Below are positions 56,985 to 64,000 of a stretch of DNA of 64,000 nt, in pieces (position 1 is the first letter of the stretch; every line of letters begins with the position of its first letter). The translations under genes and the position numbers were made by a program. Below the pieces are notes generated by a model, which ran no database searches, was not told where the DNA came from, and saw only the letters and a list, made by a program, of their open reading frames with translations. The DNA is from Pegoplata infirma. Taxonomy: Eukaryota > Arthropoda > Insecta > Diptera > Anthomyiidae. The DNA lies in contig OY992538.1 of NCBI GenBank assembly GCA_963921195.1, forward strand, positions 235,097,462 through 235,161,461, in the 5' to 3' direction.

Positions 56985-58655
56985 AAGATGATTTCAACGG
57001 TCCACACCAAAAAACCGATTAAAGTATAATTTTGCCAAACTAGTTAAGATAACAGTAGGTAGTGTAAAGTTCAAATAAAAAAATTTTCTTTGAAATATTT
57101 TTAGAGTTACAGAAATGGGAAGTTTTAATTTTTTTGCAAATATCATATTTGGTTTATTTTTTATGGACACTCTGATGCGATAAATTTTTTTTTTTAAATA
57201 AAAAGGATTTTTAAAGTATTTTTGACAACCTTTTCAATGACATTGGTGGTTTTTTAAAAAAATATAAATTTGACCTTAAAATTCAAGGTCAAATTATTAA
57301 TCTTATAAAACGTCTATTTTGAGATTATTTTAACTAAGTTTATTAAAAAGCTTGACGTTTTTATACCCTACACCCTGTGGTACAGGGTATAATGAGTTTG
57401 TGCTGATGTTGTAACTACCCGAAATATTGGTCCTAGACACACTTTTAAGTATACCGATCGACTTAGAATCACTCTTTGAGTCGATTTAGCTATGTCCGTC
57501 AGTCCGTCTGTCTGTCCATGTAAACGGTGTAAACACGATACAGGTAATTTTTAATCAATTGACTTGAAATTTGAAACTTAAGCCTCATTTGGCCCAAGGA
57601 CGAAGCCTATTGAAATTGGAAAAAATCGGTCCATATTTAGACCTAGCCCCCATACAAAGGTCCTCTTTAGTTTTGGCTCAAATGACTCTAATAGCCGCAT
57701 TTTAATAGGTATCTTTTTGGCAGGTAATCATGTTTTATTCTAACAAATCACCATTCCATTTTTTATCAATTGACTTAAAATTTGAAACTTAGACCTCACC
57801 CATACAAACGTCCTCTTTAGTTTTGGCTCAAATGACTCTAATAGCCGCATTTTAATATGTATCTTTTTGGCATCTTTTTTATTCTCACAAATCACCATTC
57901 CGAATTTTAAAGAAATCGGACCAGTTCTTCTTGTAGCCCCCATACAAACCACCTTCCCGATTTTCACATAAATCTCTCAAATTTCATAAAAATAAAAAAT
58001 ATTTAATTAAAAATCTGTTTGTGTATGTTAAACGCGTACTTTAATAACCTTATCAAATCTGATATCATCGGACCATTTTTGGACTTAGGGCCCATGTAAA
58101 AATTTCGCCCGATATTCAGTTAAAGCGGTTTATTGTCAACAAAAAGAAACCTATTCCACTCAAATTTGATTTGTAAGTGTTTTTTACACTTATTAAAGAT
58201 TTGACAAAATAAAGATCTAATCAGTCCGTGTTTGAACTTGGGATCCATTTTCCGGGAAACTCTGGTGTAGGGTATTATATGGTCGGTCTTGACCGACCAT
58301 AATTTTCTTACTTGTTTACATTTAAAAACATTTTTCAAAAAATGGATCAAGAGTTCTTTATTGCGAAAATATTTTATTATTTATTCATTTACCTATTATA
58401 TACGCGGTATTCGTACTTTTTGAGTGTTATTTTATACAAAAAATAAATATTTTTGCAGGAAGGAACTCCCTATCCATTTTTTGAAAAATTATTTTATATG
58501 TAAAAAAACGTCAAGCTGTCTAATAACTGAAATTAATGAAAACTTCCCAAAAATTTCAACTAAAATTTTTTTATTTGAACTTTAGACTACCTACTGTTAT
58601 CCTAACATTTTAGCAAAATTATGCTTAAATCGGCTTTTTGGTGTAGACCTTTGAC
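56985..58655. mobile_element. Inverted-repeat element split by a HINE
   Basis: Left 'ggtccacaccaaaaaaccga' to 'agcttgacgtttttata' and right 'tacgtcaagctgtc'-side to 'tcggctttttggtgtagacc' are inverted repeats, including 'ataacagtaggtagt'. The family A HINE at 57361-58314 sits between. Confidence 0.75.
57361..58314 (-). mobile_element. HINE family A copy with internal duplication
   Basis: Minus strand: CAAGTAAGAAAATTATGGTC at 58314, GGTCAAGACCGACC hairpin, ATACCCTACACC at about 58266, a (GTCY)n tract at 57494-57518, and the 3' hairpin ending at 57361. About 110 bp ('cctctttagttttggctcaa' and neighbours) is repeated at 57660 and 57808, making this copy longer than its relatives. Confidence 0.8.
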
Positions 58656-58695
58656 GCGTTTCACCCCGTATACAAAAAAACTATAAACTAAATGA

Positions 58696-60140
58696 GAATT
58701 CAACAAGTAGAAAAGTTAAATTGGAATTTGCCGAATCTATGAATACCCTTCACAATGCCTCGTGATTTTACGAGGCTATTCTCGTAAAATAGGACGTAGG
58801 TAAAATTCTCGTAAAATTACGAGGATTTCCTCGTAATTTTGAATGCGCCAAAAATTGGTAAAATAACCAATTTTATTGGTAAAAATATTGTTTTAAAACC
58901 GGAAAAAAAATGGTAAACTTACAAGAAAAAATGGTAAATATGTTTCAAAAAATGGTAAATTTACAAACCAAAATGGTAAATTTACAAAAAAAAAAATTGT
59001 TAAACAACATTAATCCTCGTAATAAAATCATATTTGTAAAATAACTGTTTTTTTTGTAAATTAACTAGAATCCTCGTAATAATTTTTTCAAAATTTTGTC
59101 AACTTTTTAAATATTTTTCAATAAAAAAAATGTAATTCAACTGGAATCCTCGTAATTAAAACTTTGTTGTAAAATTACAGTTTTTTCTTGTAAAATAACC
59201 TTTCAAAATGGTAGAATACAATTACGAACATAAACTTGTAAAATTACCAATAAAACTGTAGTTCTCGTTTGAGCAAACTACAAGATTTTTTGTTAAAAAA
59301 CAAGGAAAATTGTTAAATATTGGTAGAACGGGATTACAAGGCATTTTACCAGGCGTTTTACCAGTTTATTTTTTTGAGTGTACATTTTTAAACGTGAAAA
59401 AAGTTAACAATTTTTTTTTTGTCATTTAAAAAAAAATATAAATATACCAATTTTTTTTTGAGTGTAAAACTTTTTTCGAGTGTATTTTTTTTTTACTGCA
59501 AAAACATTTCTGAGTGAATGCACGTACGTATGTACAAAAAATATTGTCATTTTTGTAAAAAAAAAAAAAAATTTTTTTCTTTTGAGTGTAAAATTTTTTT
59601 TGAGTGTAAAATTTTTTTCGAGTGTAATTTTTAAGTTACCAATACTTTTATAACTAAACAAGTTTAAAAAACATTGCTTTAAAACTAAACAAGTTTGAAA
59701 AGCATTGTTAAGTTACCACCAATGCTTTTCAAACTGGTTTAACACGTGGCATTTAAGATGAAACCAAGCTGAAATTCAGGGTTTTGCTTATAACTTTTGA
59801 AACACTGAACCGATTGAGCTTAAATTCGATACCAAAAAGACCTGGGGAACGGCAAAGATACCTGCCAAGTTTCAGCAGTCTCATTATTGTCTCTCGAAAG
59901 TTATCGTGTTATTATCTTGTAAATTCGCGGAAAACCCTTGCCAAAATTTACTCTTTTGCTTATAACTTTTGAACCACTAGACCGATTTGGCTGGATTGCA
60001 ATACCAACTTGACCAGATATATGACCAACATATATGCCGAACTTCAGTAGCCTCTGTAAAGTCTTTCAAAAGTTAGCGTGTTTTCTACGGACAGACAGAC
60101 AGACGGACGGATATCGCTAGATCGACTTAAAATTATGTCT
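58696..60140 (+). mobile_element. HINE family B copy, 3' end eroded, with family D-like insert
   Basis: Starts CAAGTAGAAAAGTTAAATTG and GAATACCCTTCAC. At 58745-59385 there is an insert of 'ctcgtaaaattacgagg' and 'aatggtaaatttacaa' motifs ending 'tttttttgagtgta', related to family D. TTTGAGTGTAAAA motifs are tandem at 59455-59630, and a (GACR)n tract lies at 60092-60110. Confidence 0.6.
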
Positions 60141-62198
60141 TAAATTTTAGTTATGAAACATATCTGTAACCCGATCTACAAAAGTGGTTTGAAAAAATAG
60201 ATCACTACCCCCAAAATTCAAGAGCTGGATCCGCCCCGATTTACCAAAAACACACAATTTTACCTCAAAATTTTAAAACGCGATTAGATTAGGAACTTTT
60301 CTGTAAACGGTAACCGGTAATACCCACTTTACATTATTATACTTTTCCATTTCCGAAATTACGCTTGAATATTTTACCATGCTATGGAAATATTTTTTAA
60401 AAAAATTTTGCCGGAAACTGTTCATTTATTAGATACGACCAGGTTTCAATCAAAAATAAATACGAAAGTTGGTGAATTTCGATGTGCATAATAGAAAAGT
60501 GTGATAGTGTAAAATAGGTATAATTTTGTATATGATGCCGAAAATAATAAATTTTTAGCAATCAACTTAAAATTATTTTTTTAAAACAATTTTACTGATA
60601 AGCCTATTTTTGGGCCTATATAAAAAAATTTACTACACATGAGGTTTATTATAAAATATATCAAAACATGTTTTCTAAAGAATTTACGTTTTTAACACTT
60701 ATTTTGAAAATAATTTACAACTTTTTTTTTCAACAAGAATATATAATACACTTGTACCCTCAAAAACAAATAAATAATATTTAAATAAATACTACTACAT
60801 TTTATTAAATGTTTTGTAAAAATATGACGAAAGTAAAAATGTCAACAAAATAAAATAACGCAAAAACAAAAAACAAGAAAAAAAAATTTTAAACAAATTG
60901 AGATAAGTTTTATATGTTGACTTAAGTGTCGCTATAATTAAATTAATTTGTTAAGCTTTTTTGTTTTTTTTGGAAAAAACATAAATATTTTAATTATTTA
61001 AAACAAAAGCTACAGTAAAATATTAAGGAAAAAAAATTATAATAATACCGCAAAAGAAGATGAAATGAAAAGTAAAAGTATTTAAAAAAAATAAAATTAT
61101 AATATTATATTTCTTAAAGATCTTTCACCCAGTTTTTGTGGTTGATTAATATCCCAACTTTGAAAAATTAATATTTAAAAAAAAAACAAAAAAAAGACAA
61201 ACTGGAAATATGAGACCCAAATGATGATAATAATAATGATCAATAGTATTGGTGGTGTTGATGATGATAATGATGATTTTTTAAATAATATGCATGTGAT
61301 TATAAACATTTCAAATATACAAATAACTAACAAATATATATATTTAATATAATAGTTTATAATCATTAGTTTGTGTAAAGTTTTGAATAACTGAAAAACT
61401 AATTAAAATAAATACTTGTATTTACTTATGTGAACTTATATGAGTGAGTAACTTTTTTTGAAAAAAAAAAAAAAGTCTATGAACCCTCACCGTCATCAAC
61501 ATCATTATCATGATCATTGTCGTCATCTTGCACTCAACGAAAAATTTTAACTTTCTTTTTCATTTTATTCTGAAGGTGTTTTATAGTTTTTTTTTTTAAT
61601 TTTTTTATCTTTTTCCTCAACAATTTTAATCTCCTCGAGGCATTAATCACATGATTAAAATAATAGTTCTTCCGTTATGTTTATTTTTGGTTTTAACAAA
61701 AATTATCATTTTCTATTAAATAACCCGATTTTCTATCACTTGTGTTTTTTAAAAAGTTTTATTTTTTTTTTATAATTAAAACTCTATTTATAAAACAAAT
61801 GTTTTGTGAAATATTTTTGCAAAAAAAAATATTTGGAATTTATACATAGCCATTCATTTTATACCATTGATTAGATTAAATTCATATTTATTATTTAATA
61901 ATAAATTTAATTATCAAAAAAAATTGTTATATCTCTGTATGAAGATATAGGGGGATTTTTTTTTTAATTACACTTAGACTTTGATATGTAAAAATTTAAT
62001 TTAATCAGAATAATAATATAAAATTTATTATTTAGCTATTTTTTTATAAGATAAAATTGTTTTTCGACATGAGGTAAAAATTGTTATAAGGTAAAAATTG
62101 TCCAGCCAAGAAAAAAAAATACATCTAGCTAGTTTTAATGGATGCTCCTATACGTAATCTGTCAATTTCATAAACTGGGCCAAGCGTAAACAAATTTT
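60141..62198. other. AT-rich region, repeat-poor
   Basis: No transposon ends seen. A (GAT/ATA)n microsatellite occupies 61221-61278. The only coding hint is the short segment at 61482-61533. Confidence 0.4.
61482..61533 (-). other. Possible acidic terminal exon
   Basis: Minus strand: after an AG at about 61529-61534, one frame reads DDNDHDNDVDDGEGS then TAG at about 61482. The polypyrimidine tract is weak and the codons are GAY-repeat-like, so it may be a decayed GAT microsatellite instead. Upstream exons, if any, would lie to the right, perhaps outside the window. Confidence 0.2.
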
Positions 62199-62342
62199 GA
62201 CCTGTAGGTTAGTTAGTAGCGTGCTAGCCTTTGAACGTGGGGGTCGTGGGTTCGATTCCTATCAGAATTCTTGGTCTGTTTCGCCATAACAAGTCAACGG
62301 TCATTGTTACCAGTTAGGGGTTAGGTTGAATTTATAAAAAAA
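62199..62342 (+). mobile_element. tRNA-derived SINE, copy 3
   Basis: A-box-like TAGGTTAGTTAG, perfect B-box GGTTCGATTCC, body 'cggtcattgttaccagttag', A-rich tail merging with the start of a HINE. Plus strand. Confidence 0.85.
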
Positions 62343-62715
62343 AAACAAGTAGAAAAGTAAAATTCGACTTGGCCGAATCTATGAATACCCTCCACAGTAG
62401 CCTTTTTAAGTGATAGTAAATTTTCTAACGTGAAAAAATTACATTTTTGATTAGAAATATTTTATTTTGTGTAAAAAACTTGTTTCTTTAAGAAATTTTT
62501 TGAAAAAAAAAATAATTTACTAATTTTTTTTTTGAGTGTACAGTTTTTTTTGAGTGTAAAATTTTTTCGAGTGTATTTTTTTTTAGTGTAAAAATATTTT
62601 TAAGTGACAAAAATACGTTGTAAAATATTTTTGTGACTTACTAATGTTAACGGATTTTCAACACGTGAAACTAATCTGAAATTCACAGTTTTGCTAATAA
62701 CTTTTGAACCACTGC
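62343..62715 (+). mobile_element. HINE family B 5' fragment
   Basis: ACAAGTAGAAAAGTAAAATTC, the palindromic GACTTGGCCGAATC region, GAATACCCTCCAC, then TTTGAGTGTAAAA tandem motifs (62530-62600) and 'aataacttttgaaccactg', where it stops. The (GTCY)n tract and 3' hairpin are absent. Confidence 0.65.
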
Positions 62716-62925
62716 ACAGAGGTAAAAACCGGCCAAAAAAAAAAAAAAAAATCTCCAAATGAATGCCAAATGAGAGCTAACGCTTCAAAACATGCGATTA
62801 CAAAGTTTTTTGTCAATCCCTTGACTAGTTTAGGTTTTATAACGAAGCAAATTTGAGTATTTGTATTTATTTTTTTTTAATTTAAAAGTTGTGATTTGCA
62901 ACTTGGAAATCCAAGTAGGCTGTAA

Positions 62926-63347
62926 CAGGGATGGAAAAGTTAGTACTTTAGTACTTTTTTCAGTACTTTTTCACTCTCAAAAATACCGTAGTACCCCCGC
63001 GACTGATTTAGTACCTTTTCTATACCAGACGATTTCATACATTTTTCAACCAAATCTAAAAAAAAAAATCCGAAAATCGACCGATTTTCATTGGAAAAAT
63101 GTTTTAAAAGCTTCATATAAATGAAATTTTTGATTTTAACCAACCTTTATTGATGTTTTCTCTAAAAAAATAAATAAATGTCCTTAATTTAAGAACTTTT
63201 CTATTGAATTATGCCTAGTTTCTATTGAATTATGGAGTTTGTCGTACAGAAACTAGACTTTAATTTTTTTTAGTACCGTCGAGGGCGAAAAAGTACTTTT
63301 TTGGTTAAGCTCCAGTACCATTTCAAAATTCCGATTTTCCATCCCTG
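62926..63347. mobile_element. hAT-type MITE, 422 bp, TIR CAGGGATGGAAAA
   Basis: CAGGGATGGAAAAGTTAGTA .. GATTTTCCATCCCTG, with the perfect 8-bp duplication GGCTGTAA (62918-62925, 63348-63355). Longer relative of 28302-28592. Rich in 'agtactttttt' motifs. Non-coding. Confidence 0.93.
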
Positions 63348-63359
63348 GGCTGTAAACTT

Positions 63360-64000
63360 AATAAAAAAATTTTTTGCCTTGAAATGGATATATTTTGAAA
63401 ATTTAGGATCATTTTTACATGTCTTATACATTTCGGTAATTTCGAGTGCGTGAATCAATTTAAACACTGGTGGTGAAAATAAATCTAAAAAAATAAAAAA
63501 AATTTGAAATACACAAACTTTGGAAAGCTCAAAAAAAAACTTTTTGCTCAAAATTGCTCTTAAGACGCTATACCACAAATTAGTGTAATGGTTCCCAAGT
63601 AAGTACTAATTAACATCAGTACCAAGTTTAACCAAGTCTTTCAGTTAGAGCCTTTTAAAGTTGGGTCATTTATATCAAATAAAGAGCTTTTATAGCTGTG
63701 GAAATCGCATAAAAAAAGAAGATTTATGAAATCTGACGATTAAGACACAACATCTTAAAACACATTCAAAAATTTTTTTTCGCGAACAAAAAAAAAAATT
63801 TTCACGAAAAAAAAATCCGCGAAAAATTTTTTTTCGCGAAATTGGTTTATTATTATATTCTTAACCTACCTACAACATTTTATAAGTTTACATAAAAATT
63901 AAAGAAGTTATAGGGTTTTGGCTGGAATTTACCACTGTGCACTGGACCGATTCGGCTGAAATTTAATAGGAACCAGACCAGAGGAACGATTAAAATATAT
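63360..64000. other. AT-rich DNA with a TTCGCG-rich palindromic patch
   Basis: 63777-63845 holds alternating 'ttttcgcgaa' and 'aaaaatttt' motifs forming imperfect hairpins. 63920-64000 resembles the HINE family B interior ('ctggaccgattcggctgaaa'), probably the start of another copy running off the window. Confidence 0.4.

Overview
This is a stretch of a eukaryotic nuclear genome, almost certainly a brachyceran (higher) fly and probably a calyptrate such as a blowfly or house-fly relative. The grounds are: very A+T-rich DNA with short GT-AG introns; a nine-exon gene whose product is clearly CEP131/AZI1 (Drosophila dilatory); dipteran rolling-circle repeats carrying (GTCC/GTCT)n tracts; and a LOA/I-like LINE. 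The exact species cannot be read from the sequence.

Gene content is sparse and entirely on the minus strand. (1) Bases 6544-16837 hold a complete CEP131/dilatory gene. Its nine coding exons join in frame to 1,212 codons. A perfect RFX-type X-box lies about 320 bp upstream of the start codon, as expected for a ciliary gene. (2) Bases 28991-30439 hold a 482-residue, largely disordered acidic protein in one coding exon behind a 5' splice acceptor. Its family is not identified with certainty. (3) Bases 30806-31051 may encode an 81-residue secreted peptide with a TATA box and initiator in the right geometry. (4) Bases 33038-35860 are a 5'-truncated LINE with reverse transcriptase and RNase H, inactivated by one frameshift and one stop and flanked by a 15-bp target duplication. 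A possible acidic terminal exon near 61.5 kb is speculative.

Most of the rest is layered non-autonomous mobile DNA, and many insertions can be proved inside the window from target-site duplications or from an uninserted copy elsewhere. Helentron/HINE-like elements (three sequence families, A, B and C) share subterminal inverted repeats ATACCCTnCAC...GTGnAGGGTAT and a terminal hairpin. In two families, copies are joined head-to-tail with no spacer (TATAA|CAAGT). hAT-type elements with 8-bp duplications occur at 3898-5812, 19054-20137, 25015-25496, 26632-27051, 28302-28592, 52812-52969, 53312-53463 and 62926-63347. TA-flanked elements with CACTCAAAA, CACTGAAAA or CAGGGTG ends occur at 20455, 36801, 39998, 42997, 53233 and 55077. 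Giant foldback palindromes lie at 735-1756, 8144-8711, 32520-36648 and 40492-42669. A tRNA-derived SINE has three copies (41.9, 56.8 and 62.2 kb).

Tandem DNA is also abundant. A 35-bp minisatellite built from two perfect dyads occurs at three separate loci (4.1-5.4, 17.5-18.4 and 45.7-46.6 kb). A ~158-bp array lies at 48.1-50.2 kb, and a ~140-bp array at 2.8-3.5 kb. No rRNA gene, functional tRNA gene, CRISPR array or bacterial-style operon is seen. The window is best read as one ciliary gene and one unknown gene embedded in a nested graveyard of MITEs, HINEs and foldback elements.
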